Source: Klebsiella sp. WP3-W18-ESBL-02 (GTDB taxonomy: Bacteria; Pseudomonadota; Gammaproteobacteria; Enterobacterales; Enterobacteriaceae). Taken from it: a DNA stretch of 64,000 bases. How positions within the stretch are numbered: the first letter of the stretch is position 1; the number at the start of each line of letters is the position of its first letter. The notes beneath the pieces were generated by a model. That model did no database searches. It was not told the DNA's origin and worked only from the letters and a program-made list of their open reading frames with translations. A program made the position numbers and the translations under genes. The stretch lies in contig NZ_AP021972.1 of the NCBI RefSeq assembly GCF_014168815.1, positions 2,604,001-2,668,000 of the forward strand. Direction: 5' to 3'. This document shows, piece by piece, positions 8,942 to 16,619 of the stretch.

Positions 8942-9343
8942 ATGAGCAAAACATACGCAGTAATAAAAAATAATACCGTTGTAAATGTCGTCTTATGGGA
9001 TGGCGAGTCAGAATGGTCGCCTGATAATGGCATAGCAATACCGGCTGCTAATGGTGTCGGGATTGGCTGGTTATATGCTGATGGCAATTTGACTGCGCCG
9101 GATATTCCCGAGCCTGTAAAATCTCACGATGAATTAGTCGCAGAGGTTGAATCAGAAAAGCTCGCCCGTATCGATACGGCGACCAACCGGATTATTGTCT
9201 GGCAAACCAAGCTTTTGATGGGTCGCAAGCTTACGAATGCTGAGTCATCCAGCCTTAACGGATGGATGGACTATATAGACGCGGTGGCAGCAATAGATGC
9301 CAGCACCGCACCTGATATCAACTGGCCAGCTATTCCGGCTTAA
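8942..9343 (+). CDS. tail fibre assembly protein (Mu gpU / Tfa-like)
   Basis: This 133-residue protein resembles the caudoviral tail fibre assembly family, chaperones that fold or cap the fibre tip. The C-terminal third (residues about 75-133), with LTNAESSSLNGWMDYI and the end INWPAIPA, is the conserved domain. ATG 8942, just after the fibre stop, is preferred over 8927, which lies inside the fibre gene. Tfa proteins co-vary with the fibre tip upstream. Confidence 0.82.
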   Translation: MSKTYAVIKNNTVVNVVLWDGESEWSPDNGIAIPAANGVGIGWLYADGNLTAPDIPEPVKSHDELVAEVESEKLARIDTATNRIIVWQTKLLMGRKLTNAESSSLNGWMDYIDAVAAIDASTAPDINWPAIPA

Positions 9344-9363
9344 CAGGCCAGTTAGTATGTTTC

Positions 9364-9534
9364 TTATATCGCTGGCGCTGGCAATATTTGCTGCATAATC
9401 TCAGTTTGCGCGTTATAAAATTCAATATAACGCGCATCATTCTCGCATTTCTCGATGCGCCGATGATGCCGGTTACTGTTTCTCGAAATTGAACCTTTTC
9501 GGGAAATAACAAAAACGTCAACCGAGAAGTTTCG
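9364..9534 (-). pseudogene. minus-strand 56-codon frame, possible remnant of the alternative fibre module
   Basis: Read on the minus strand from the in-frame stop at 9535-9537 to TAA at 9364-9366, the frame has no suitable start. It encodes a polar tail ending NAQTEIMQQILPAPAI. Its orientation is opposite to the fibre genes, and it lies where Mu keeps the reversed U'-S' segment. I do not recognise a homologue, so the remnant idea rests on position and orientation. Confidence 0.3.
9480..9505 (+). other. candidate partner crossover site (inverted)
   Basis: The left half TTCTCGAAATTG, core AA and right half CCTTTTCGGGAA form a 12-2-12 dyad whose outer arms are inverted repeats (TTCTCGAAA against TTTCGGGAA). 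The core AA is the complement of the core TT at 8264-8289, as needed for inversion. The core-proximal ACC/GGT bases of known sites are absent, so the call is tentative. Confidence 0.35.
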
Positions 9535-9660
9535 CTAAAACGGTGAATCGTCAACCAGGTAAAGAGCCTCGTATCACATTCAATCCTGCGGTTCCTGAAC
9601 CCCAACCTTCAGTGCTTTTTTGTTAGCCTGAACGCATTCAAACGAATGGAGATCAGACTT

Positions 9661-10230
9661 ATGATTATTGGGTATGCGCGAGTATCAAGTAACCATCAGG
9701 ACACCGAGCTTCAGATGCAGGCGCTCAGAGTTGCTGGATGCAAATTAATATTCGAAGAGAAGGCTTCAGGTCGTAAGACAAACCGTCCAATATTGAAAAA
9801 GGTGGTTGATATGCTGGAGCCAGGAGATGAACTGGTTATATGGAAACTGGATCGTATCGGCCGTAACGTTCTGCACGCTTTACTGACCTTTCAGAACCTG
9901 GCAAAGCGCAATGTAAACATACGGTCCATTACTGATGGTGTTGACCTCAGTACAGCTAGTGGCCGTTATAACTTCCGTAATATCCTCTCAGCAGCACAGT
10001 ATGAGTCTGACCTTAATAGTGAGCGGACGCTGGCTGGTTTGGCTGTGGCCCGCGCCAAGGGGCGCTGCGGTGGGCGGCGACCTAAGTTTACAGACGATGA
10101 CTGGAATAGATGTGAGTCAGCGCTGAAGGCTGGAAGAACGCATAAAGAGGTATCTGAACAATATGGAGTGGGAGTTTCGACACTTTATAAAAAATTTCCT
10201 ATCTGCGCTAATTCTGCTTCAGTTTTGTGA
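9661..10230 (+). CDS. site-specific DNA invertase (Gin/Pin-type serine recombinase)
   Basis: The 189-residue protein has the serine recombinase catalytic N-terminus (MIIGYARVS with nucleophile Ser9), the LDRIGRN arginine motif (about residues 65-71), the ERT block before the E helix (about 126-128), and a C-terminal helix-turn-helix ending STLYKKFP. Mu Gin inverts the segment that carries the fibre variable ends. ATG 9661 has GGAG ten bases upstream; the earlier ATG 9646 does not. The dimer-interface helix (YNFRNILSAAQYESDLNSER) diverges from the common GALAEMER-type sequence, so activity is uncertain. Confidence 0.88.
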   Translation: MIIGYARVSSNHQDTELQMQALRVAGCKLIFEEKASGRKTNRPILKKVVDMLEPGDELVIWKLDRIGRNVLHALLTFQNLAKRNVNIRSITDGVDLSTASGRYNFRNILSAAQYESDLNSERTLAGLAVARAKGRCGGRRPKFTDDDWNRCESALKAGRTHKEVSEQYGVGVSTLYKKFPICANSASVL

Positions 10231-10242
10231 ACTACCGCACTA

Positions 10243-10261
10243 AGCCGCCAATCTGGCGGCT
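10243..10261. terminator. hairpin downstream of invertase
   Basis: AGCCGCCA and TGGCGGCT form a perfect 8-bp stem with a 3-base loop, 13 bases after the invertase stop. No T tract follows, so termination is unproven. Confidence 0.4.
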
Positions 10262-10351
10262 ATGATACGTTTCCAACGTTCGGCATCATTTCATATCAAA
10301 TCTTGCACCAATGTCACTTAAACTTAGAACGCTTGATGCGATCCAATTTTA

Positions 10352-10387
10352 GCTGTCAAAGTTTCGCGATTTATGTGCCGCGCTACA
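10352..10387. mobile_element. Mu-type right terminus (transposase-binding end)
   Basis: Read inward from the end on the minus strand, the sequence starts TGTAGCGCGGCACATAAA and continues TCGCGAAAC. The Mu right end, as I recall it, starts TGAAGCGGCGCACGAAAA and continues ACGCGAAAG. The terminal TG, the GCAC block, the AAA run and the CGCGAAA core match at equal spacing. The end falls exactly where the PhzF reading frame stops resembling its family. Confidence 0.75.
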
Positions 10388-10392
10388 CCCGC
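10388..10392. repeat. presumed 5-bp target-site duplication, right copy
   Basis: CCCGC immediately outside the terminus fits the Mu target preference N-Y-(C/G)-R-N. The matching left copy lies outside the window. Confidence 0.5.
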
Positions 10393-10822
10393 GACGCGCA
10401 TGACGATAGGTACTGATGCCCAACGCACGCAGCATCGCGGGGGGCGGTGTCGCCGCTTTGGTGTCGCCGGCCGGAAAATCCAGCGTCAGCCAGTCACCGC
10501 TGCGCGTCACGGTTAAGCGCCCCGATAGCGTCTCGAAATGGATGCGATCATCCGGGTAGTTGAGATGGTTAAACACCACATGCGCGCTGGCGAGCGTACC
10601 GTGACCACACAGGTTGACTTCATTGCGGGTGGTGAACCAGCGTAGCGCAAAACCTCCCGGTTGATTGACGATAAAGGCCGTCTCGGACTGATTATGCTGC
10701 TGGGCCATACTGAGCAGTAGCGCATCCTCTGGCCACTCGCGAAGCAGACACACTGCCGCCGCATTGCCGCCGAACGCCTTGTTGCTAAAGGCATCAACCA
10801 TAAAAAAATCAATCTCGTGCAT
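10388..10822 (-). pseudogene. PhzF-family isomerase, N-terminal half, split by prophage
   Basis: About 145 residues of a PhzF-type (trans-2,3-dihydro-3-hydroxyanthranilate isomerase-like) protein are present from ATG 10822. They include the SETAF motif with the family's catalytic Glu (residue 47) and the NLCGHGTLASAH block. The family normally has 260-300 residues in two equal lobes; here the second lobe is missing and the frame runs 12 codons into prophage DNA before stopping. The rest should lie left of the prophage. The host role of this member is unknown. Confidence 0.85.
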
Positions 10823-11024
10823 CTGCTTCTCCGTGTTGTCATGGCGTTAAGGCAAACTGACACAGAACGTTAACAGCAACAAGTCTCTTTTGCCCGCCTA
10901 AACGTGACACTGTCACCATAATGTAAAAATGAGATGTAAATCACATAATGATTGTATTCGCGGCGGTAATAGCTTTAAGATCGTGCGTCTCTTCATTCCT
11001 CTCATACTCCCGGTGCATTTACCT

Positions 11025-12223
11025 ATGACAACGAACACGGTCTCTCGTCGGATCGCGTGGCTTCGGGTAGTCACGCTGGCTATCGCCGCCTTTATTTTCA
11101 ACACCACGGAATTCGTTCCGGTGGGCCTGCTTTCCGATATTGCGCAAAGTTTTGGTATGCAAACCGCCGAAGTGGGCATCATGCTGACCATCTATGCCTG
11201 GGTGGTGGCGCTGATGTCATTGCCGTTTATGCTGCTCACCAGCCAGATGGAGCGACGTAAGCTGCTTATTGGTCTGTTTATTTTATTTATCGCCAGCCAC
11301 GTTCTTTCCTTCCTTGCATGGAATTTCACCGTGCTGGTGGCCAGCCGTATCGGTATTGCGTTCGCACATGCGGTGTTCTGGTCAATTACCGCCTCGCTGG
11401 CTATTCGCATGGCACCAGCAGGTAAACGCGCGCAGGCGCTGAGTCTGATAGCCACCGGCACCGCCCTGGCGATGGTCTTCGGTATCCCGATTGGCCGGAT
11501 CGTCGGCCAGTACTTCGGCTGGCGTACCACCTTTTTCGCCATTGGCGTTGGCGCGCTGCTGACCCTGCTGGCGCTGATCAAACTGCTGCCGCGTCTGCCA
11601 AGTGAACACTCTGGCTCGCTGAAAAGCCTGCCGGTACTGTTCCGCCGACCGGCGCTGGTCAGCATCTATCTGCTGACCGTGGTGGTGGTGACCGCGCACT
11701 ACACGGCCTACAGCTACATTGAACCGTTCGTGCAGACCGTGGCAGGCCTGAGCGGCAATTTCGCCACGATCCTGCTGCTGATTCTGGGCGGCGCGGGCAT
11801 TATTGGTAGCATTGTCTTCGGAAAACTGGGTAATCAACACGCCTCCGGGCTCATCAGCAGTGCGATTGGCATGCTGCTGATTTGCCTGCTGCTGCTGCTG
11901 CCTGCCGCGCGCGACGCGAGTCACCTCGCGTGCTGAGCATCTTCTGGGGGATTGCCATTATGGTGATTGGTCTGGGAATGCAGGTCAAAGTGCTGGCGCT
12001 GGCGCCGGATGCAACCGACGTCGCCATGTCGCTGTTTTCCGGGATATTTAATATCGGTATTGGGGCCGGTGCGCTGCTCGGTAGCCAGATCAGCACCCAC
12101 TGGTCGATGTCATCTATCGGCTACGTGGGCGCGCTGCCGGCACTGGCGGCGTTTATCTGGTCAGTGGTGATTTTCCGCCGCTGGCCAGCGGCGTCGTTGG
12201 AAGAACAAGCACATCAGCATTAA
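11025..12223 (+). pseudogene. sotB: sotB-like sugar efflux transporter, single-base frameshift
   Basis: The first frame (to TGA 11934-11936) and a second frame from about 11930 to 12223 together reproduce the whole 12-helix SotB/YdeA major facilitator, an exporter of arabinose and IPTG. The family sequence passes from LLPAA through HL to VLSIFWGIA; here one base is missing near 11928-11931 (CTCGCGTGCTG where CTCGGCGTGCTG would keep frame). The start ATG 11025 gives MTTNTVSRRIAWLR, as in the family. The sotB-marC-marRAB order agrees with E. coli. It could be a true mutation or a sequencing error. Confidence 0.85.
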
Positions 12224-12227
12224 TGAC

Positions 12228-12263
12228 CCGCGACCGCAGCGCTGTTCCGTGCTGCGGTCGCGG
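12228..12263. terminator. bidirectional hairpin between sotB and marC
   Basis: A perfect 13-bp stem (CCGCGACCGCAGC with GCTGCGGTCGCGG) and a 10-base loop lie between two convergent genes. No long T tract follows on either strand. Confidence 0.6.
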
Positions 12264-12269
12264 ACGGTA

Positions 12270-12938
12270 TCAGGCGGGATAGGTCTTAATAATTTCGAGT
12301 ACGCCGTTAATAATAAACTGTACCCCCATACATACCAGCAGGAAGCCCATCAGGCGCGAGATCGCCTCGATGCCACCTTTGCCAACCAGCCGCATGATCG
12401 CCCCAGAGCTGCGCAGGCATCCCCACAGAATCACCCCGACCAGTGCGAAGATTATCGGCGGTGCCACCAGCACCACCCACTCCGGGAAGTTAACCCCGTG
12501 TTTCACCGTAGATGCCGAGCTGATAATCATGGCAATGGTCCCCGGACCTGCCGTGCTGGGCATCGCGAGCGGCACAAACGCGATATTGGCAGTAGGCTCA
12601 TCCTGAAGCTCTTCCGATTTACTGCGCGCCTCCGGGGAGTCATGCGCTTTTTGCTGCGGGAACAGCATCCGGAAACCGATAAAAGCCACGATAAGCCCAC
12701 CGGCAATACGCAGCCCTGGTATTGATATGCCGAATGTATTCATCACGACCTGGCCCGCATAATAGGCCACCATCATGATAGCGAAGACGTAAACTGACGC
12801 CATCAGCGACTGGCGGTTACGCTCCGCGCTGTTCATATTCCCCGAAAGCCCAAGGAACAGCGCAACGGTCGTTAGCGGATTAGCCAGCGGCAGCAAAACC
12901 ACCAGCCCCAGTCCAATAGCCTGAAAGAGTTCCTTCAT
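12270..12938 (-). CDS. marC: MarC family inner-membrane protein
   Basis: This 222-residue protein (E. coli MarC 221) has six hydrophobic segments in two repeats with NPLTTVALFLGL and PLAMPSTAGPGTIAM, the signature parts of the UPF0056/MarC family. Despite the name it is not needed for multidrug resistance in E. coli and its function is unknown. It is transcribed away from marRAB across the shared mar control region. Confidence 0.95.
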   Translation of the reverse strand: MKELFQAIGLGLVVLLPLANPLTTVALFLGLSGNMNSAERNRQSLMASVYVFAIMMVAYYAGQVVMNTFGISIPGLRIAGGLIVAFIGFRMLFPQQKAHDSPEARSKSEELQDEPTANIAFVPLAMPSTAGPGTIAMIISSASTVKHGVNFPEWVVLVAPPIIFALVGVILWGCLRSSGAIMRLVGKGGIEAISRLMGFLLVCMGVQFIINGVLEIIKTYPA

Positions 12939-13063
12939 AAGCGTTCAAAAATCCTGTCTGTGTTACGGAAAATGGCCTTTACGCCGCGCTGTCGCTTTTT
13001 ACACAGCATGTATGACTTCAAAGCGACACTTTAGAGGATATCCTATTTGGGTCGATTTGGAGC

Positions 13064-13158
13064 GTTTTAGCAATTCGTGGCATCGCCCAATCCATTCAGT
13101 TGACTTATGGTTGCGTGAGAAATAATATCCACCGCAACTAAAGTACTTGCCAGGGCAA
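13064..13158 (+). promoter_or_regulatory. marRAB promoter and operator (marbox, promoter, MarR sites)
   Basis: A marbox for MarA/SoxS/Rob lies at 13064-13084 (GTTTTAGCAATTCGTGGCATC in two parts: GTTTTAGCAA then TTCGTGGCATC). It is followed by -35 TTGACT (13100-13105), 17 bases, and -10 TAATAT (13123-13128). MarR site II, TTGCC-AG-GGCAA (13147-13158), is intact just before the marR GTG. MarR site I, which in E. coli lies between -35 and -10 as TTGCCTGGGCAA, reads TTGCGTGAGAAA here, three changes that break the dyad. Confidence 0.75.
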
Positions 13159-13163
13159 CCATC

Positions 13164-13598
13164 GTGAACAGCACAAGCAATCTCTTCAATGAAATGATTC
13201 CACTTGGGCATTTGATTCACCTGGTTAACCAAAAAAAAGATCGCTTACTCAACGAGCATTTATCGCCGGAAGACATTACAGCCTCACAGTTCAGAGTGCT
13301 TTGCTCTATTCGTTGTCAAGGCAGTATCACCCCCGTGGAATTGAAAAAAACCTTGTCGGTGGATCTGGGCGCGCTCACCCGCATGCTCGATCGCTTGCTG
13401 TGCCGGGGCTGGATTGCCCGGTTACCCAATCCAAGCGATAAACGCGGTGTGTTGATTCAGCTGACGCCTGAAGGCGCAGCCATTTGTGAACAATGCCATC
13501 TGCTCGTTGGGCAAAACCTGCACCAGGAATTAACAAAAAACTTAACGGCAAATGAAGTTGCAACGCTCGAACTTCTCCTTAAAAAAATATTGCCGTAA
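13164..13598 (+). CDS. marR: multiple antibiotic resistance repressor MarR
   Basis: This 144-residue winged-helix repressor has the same length as E. coli MarR. The recognition helix region ITPVELKKTLSVDLGALTRMLDRLLCRGWI (listed in parts) and the wing NPSDKRGV are present. It binds marO and releases it on salicylate, copper or phenolics. The start is GTG 13164, as in E. coli, right after operator site II. Cys 47, 51 and 79-type positions are largely kept. It is first gene of marRAB. Confidence 0.95.
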   Translation: MNSTSNLFNEMIPLGHLIHLVNQKKDRLLNEHLSPEDITASQFRVLCSIRCQGSITPVELKKTLSVDLGALTRMLDRLLCRGWIARLPNPSDKRGVLIQLTPEGAAICEQCHLLVGQNLHQELTKNLTANEVATLELLLKKILP

Positions 13599-13618
13599 AC
13601 AGAAGAAGAGGTAAGACG

Positions 13619-14002
13619 ATGTCCAGACGCAACACTGACGCTATCACTATTCATAGCATTTTGGACTGGATCGAAGATAACCTGGAATCACCGCTGTCGC
13701 TTGAGAAAGTGTCAGAACGTTCCGGTTACTCTAAATGGCACCTGCAGCGGATGTTTAAAAAAGAAACCGGCCATTCATTAGGTCAGTACATTCGCACCCG
13801 CAAGCTGACGGAAATCGCCCAGAAACTCAAAGAAGGCAACGAGCCGATTCTCTATCTGGCCGAACGTTACGGGTTTGAGTCGCAGCAGACGCTGACGCGG
13901 ACATTTAAAAACTATTTTGACGTGCCGCCGCACAAGTATCGCGTCACCAATATGCACGGAGAGTCTCGCTATCTCCACCCTATTAATCACTGTGTTTGTT
14001 AA
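13619..14002 (+). CDS. marA: transcriptional activator MarA
   Basis: This 127-residue AraC-type activator has two helix-turn-helix domains, with recognition parts SKWHLQRMFKKETG (about residues 40-53) and QQTLTRTFKNYF (about 91-102). It activates marboxes of acrAB, tolC, micF and its own operon. It starts 20 bases after the marR stop with a GAAGAGGTAAG ribosome site, and lacks any ligand domain, as usual. Confidence 0.96.
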   Translation: MSRRNTDAITIHSILDWIEDNLESPLSLEKVSERSGYSKWHLQRMFKKETGHSLGQYIRTRKLTEIAQKLKEGNEPILYLAERYGFESQQTLTRTFKNYFDVPPHKYRVTNMHGESRYLHPINHCVC

Positions 14003-14031
14003 TCGCCTGCAAAAGACGTATTGAGGAAATC

Positions 14032-14244
14032 ATGAAACTGTTCGCTTCCGTTGCCTTCGCCCTACTGGCGATGGCCTCCATGCAGAGCTACGCGGAGCAA
14101 CTTCCAGCCCACAAGAACGCGCACGACACCATGCTGATGCCGTCCGCCAGCAGCCAGTCACCGTTTGACTTTAATCATATGGGTTCCGGCAGCGATAAAT
14201 CCGATGAGCTGGGCGTACCGTATTACAATGAAAACAATCGCTAA
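14032..14244 (+). CDS. marB: MarB, periplasmic modulator of the mar operon
   Basis: This 70-residue product starts MKLFASVAFALLAMASMQ, a signal peptide, and cleavage after SYA is likely. The C-terminus ends LGVPYYNENNR, as in MarB proteins. ATG 14032 with GAGG upstream is preferred over 13996. MarB dampens marA expression by an unclear mechanism. It is the last gene of marRAB, before a strong terminator. Confidence 0.9.
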   Translation: MKLFASVAFALLAMASMQSYAEQLPAHKNAHDTMLMPSASSQSPFDFNHMGSGSDKSDELGVPYYNENNR

Positions 14245-14253
14245 ACGCTAATT

Positions 14254-14278
14254 GCCCCGCCTTTGCGGGGCTTTTTTT
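14254..14278. terminator. terminator shared by marRAB and eamA
   Basis: GCCCCGC-CTTT-GCGGGGC is followed by seven T on the plus strand. The T tract overlaps the eamA stop codon (14277-14279). Confidence 0.85.
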
Positions 14279-15179
14279 AGCCCTTCACCGCTCGCCTCAG
14301 TCCCGGCAAACGCAGCCCGAAGACATTAATAAACAGCCCGGCCATAATCAGCAGCGCACCGATGAGCTGCATTACCGATAGCGTTTCATCTAACAGCAGC
14401 GCTGCGCTGGCCAGCCCCACCACCGGCACCAACAGCGACAGCGGCGCCACGCGCCAGGTTTCATAACGCCCCAGCAACGATCCCCAGATGCCATAGCCGA
14501 CAATACTGGCGACAAAGGACAGATAGGCCAGCGACAGCGCGGTAGTCAGATCAATATGAATCAGGCTCTGCGCCATTTGCTGCGATCCTTCAAAAATCCA
14601 CGAGCTGAGCATGAAAGGTAAAATAGGAATCAGCGCGCTCCATACCACCAGCGACATCACGCCCGGCTTCGAATCATGGTGCATGATCTTTTTATTGAAG
14701 ATATTGCCGCAGGCCCAGCACAGTGCCGCCGCCAGCGTCAGCATAAAACCTAGCAGCTTGACATGCTGGCCGGTCATGCTGGTTTCTATCAGCACCAGCA
14801 CACCAAACACCGCCAGCGAAATGCCCACCAGTTGCTTGCGCTGCAGTCGTTCACCGAACGCGAAGGCACCGAGCACAATAGTAAAGAAAGCCTGTGCCTG
14901 GAGGACCAGCGAAGCCAGACCGGCCGGCATACCGAAATTAATGGCGCAAAACAGGAAGGCAAACTGGCCAAAGCTAATGGTCAGCGCATAGCCCAGCAGC
15001 AGCGAGAGCGGCACCCGCGGACGCGGCACGAAGAACAGCGCCGGGAAGGCAACAAATAAAAAACGCAGACCTGCCAGCAGCAGCGGCGGCATACCGTGCA
15101 GCCCCACTTTGATAACGACAAAGTTCAGCCCCCATACCACGACAACCAGCAACGCCAGCAGTCCATCTTTACGCGTCAT
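14277..15179 (-). CDS. eamA: EamA family exporter (O-acetylserine/cysteine efflux)
   Basis: This 300-residue protein (E. coli EamA 299) has ten hydrophobic segments in two EamA repeats. It exports O-acetylserine and cysteine metabolites across the inner membrane. Position between marB and ydeE matches E. coli. It starts at ATG 15179. Confidence 0.93.
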   Translation of the reverse strand: MTRKDGLLALLVVVVWGLNFVVIKVGLHGMPPLLLAGLRFLFVAFPALFFVPRPRVPLSLLLGYALTISFGQFAFLFCAINFGMPAGLASLVLQAQAFFTIVLGAFAFGERLQRKQLVGISLAVFGVLVLIETSMTGQHVKLLGFMLTLAAALCWACGNIFNKKIMHHDSKPGVMSLVVWSALIPILPFMLSSWIFEGSQQMAQSLIHIDLTTALSLAYLSFVASIVGYGIWGSLLGRYETWRVAPLSLLVPVVGLASAALLLDETLSVMQLIGALLIMAGLFINVFGLRLPGLRRAVKG

Positions 15180-15374
15180 ACCCGCCCCGTCATTTATTAA
15201 ATTTATGTAAACACAATCAAAGTAACGAAAAATTCACCCCAGGAATAGATCATTATTTCTGGCAGGCTGAAATCGCACTTCCCGACAAGACCCTGGCTAT
15301 ACAAGCCGCTTATGGCGTGATATTTCTGAAAGCGATAACAAAAAATAAGCCAACCACACTTCTCGGGCAGGAAA

Positions 15375-16565
15375 ATGAAACCAACGACAAGGCGATCCAC
15401 GATTGCGCTGCTGGCATCGTCGTTACTGTTAACCATCGGGCGCGGTGCCACACTTCCCTTTATGACCATTTACCTCACGCGCCAGTACGCGATGACGGTA
15501 GATACCATCGGCTACGCGATGTCTATCGCGCTGGTGATTGGTGTGGTGTTCAGCCTCGGCTTCGGCATTCTGGCCGACAAGTTTGATAAAAAACGCTATA
15601 TGCTGATCGCCATCGCGTTCTTCATCTGCGGTTTTGTGGCTATCCCTCTGGTGCACAGCGTCACGCTAGTGGTGTTTTTCTTTTCGCTGATCAACTGTTC
15701 GTACTCGGTGTTCTCCACCGTGCTGAAAGCCTATTTTTCCGATACGCTTGCGCCTACCACTAAAGCGCGCGTGTTCTCGCTGAACTATACGTTCCTGAAC
15801 ATCGGCTGGACCATCGGGCCGCCTATCGGCACGCTGCTGGTCATGAGCAGCATCAACCTGCCGTTCTGGCTGGCAGCCATTTGCGCGGCGTTCCCGTTGC
15901 TGTTTATCCAGCGCTACGTTGAGCGTGTCTCAGCGGCCGAAATGGCCGAATCGCCGGTCGCCTGGTCACCGTCGGTTCTGCTACGCGATCGGGCGCTGCT
16001 GTGGTTTACGCTTTCCGGCCTGCTGGCGTCGTTTGTCGGTGGTTCATTCGCTTCCTGCCTGTCACAGTATGTGCTGGCCATTGGCGACAGCACCTTTGCT
16101 GAAAAAGTCGTGGCGGTGATCCTGCCGGTCAATGCCGCCGTGGTGGTGACCTTGCAGTATGCGATTGGCCGCCGGCTTACCTCGACCAACCTGCGTCCGT
16201 TGATGACCTTTGGCACCGTCTGCTACGTGCTGGGCCTGGCGGGTTTTATGATGTCGGGCAGCAATCTGCTGTTCTGGGGGCTGGCGGCCGCCGTCTTCAC
16301 GTTGGGCGAGGTTATCTACGCCCCGGGAGAATATATGCTCATCGACAACATCGCCCCGCCGGGAATGAAAGCCAGCTATTTTTCCGCTCAGGCGTTGGGG
16401 TGGTTAGGGGCGGCGCTGAATCCGCTGTTGACCGGGCAGATCCTGACGCATTTCGCGCCCCTTGCGCTCTTCCCCATCATGATGGTGGTGATTGTGCTGG
16501 CCTGGCTGTTGATCTTCCGCGGCATTAAAGCCAGCGGCTGGCACCCTGAGCTTAACGCCGTGTGA
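15375..16565 (+). CDS. ydeE: YdeE family MFS transporter
   Basis: This 396-residue major facilitator (E. coli YdeE 395) has twelve hydrophobic segments and the loop 2-3 motif GILADKFDKKRY. E. coli YdeE has been linked to dipeptide export. It is divergent from eamA with about 195 bases between. Confidence 0.93.
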   Translation: MKPTTRRSTIALLASSLLLTIGRGATLPFMTIYLTRQYAMTVDTIGYAMSIALVIGVVFSLGFGILADKFDKKRYMLIAIAFFICGFVAIPLVHSVTLVVFFFSLINCSYSVFSTVLKAYFSDTLAPTTKARVFSLNYTFLNIGWTIGPPIGTLLVMSSINLPFWLAAICAAFPLLFIQRYVERVSAAEMAESPVAWSPSVLLRDRALLWFTLSGLLASFVGGSFASCLSQYVLAIGDSTFAEKVVAVILPVNAAVVVTLQYAIGRRLTSTNLRPLMTFGTVCYVLGLAGFMMSGSNLLFWGLAAAVFTLGEVIYAPGEYMLIDNIAPPGMKASYFSAQALGWLGAALNPLLTGQILTHFAPLALFPIMMVVIVLAWLLIFRGIKASGWHPELNAV

Positions 16566-16575
16566 TAGCGCAATC

Positions 16576-16605
16576 GGCCGGATAAGCCTGCTGCCTGATC
16601 CGGCC
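16576..16605. terminator. hairpin between convergent ydeE and the methionine-synthase-like gene
   Basis: GGCCGGATAAG and CTGATCCGGCC form an 11-bp stem with one mismatch. The GCCGGATAAG part is REP-like. It probably ends both convergent transcripts. Confidence 0.55.
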
Positions 16606-16619
16606 TTTGCCTGCGCGAA

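Larger units (their letters stand above)
9344..9660. other. 317-base gap between tfa and invertase
   Basis: No complete gene is visible. The stretch holds a minus-strand frame remnant (9364-9534), a 26-bp crossover-like dyad (9480-9505), and the invertase ribosome site GGAG just before ATG 9661. In Mu this interval carries the alternative fibre genes U' and S' in reverse orientation; here at most a remnant is left. Confidence 0.6.
1..10387 (+). mobile_element. Mu-like transposable prophage, right-hand part
   Basis: The tail genes follow the order of phage Mu (M, 41, 42, N, P, 45, 46, 47, 48, S, U, gin), all on the plus strand with tight or overlapping junctions. Only the right part is visible; head genes, transposase and left end would lie before position 1. 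The right terminus at 10387 resembles the Mu right end, and the host gene beyond it (a PhzF-family isomerase) is interrupted at that point. No com/mom-like gene lies between the invertase and the end. The frames are intact, so the tail module could still work. Confidence 0.9.

Noticed and set aside
9512..9537. Alternative right crossover site around ACC-GA-GAA
   Set aside because: Its core GA would not pair with the core TT at 8264-8289, and the right half matches known sites poorly.
9330..9605. 91-codon minus-strand frame after tfa
   Set aside because: It starts inside the region of the crossover-like dyad, has no ribosome site, and its end overlaps the tfa stop region; composition is unlike a real protein.
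12999..13232. 77-codon minus-strand frame over the mar control region
   Set aside because: It covers marbox, promoter and MarR sites and the marR start; it is a chance frame.
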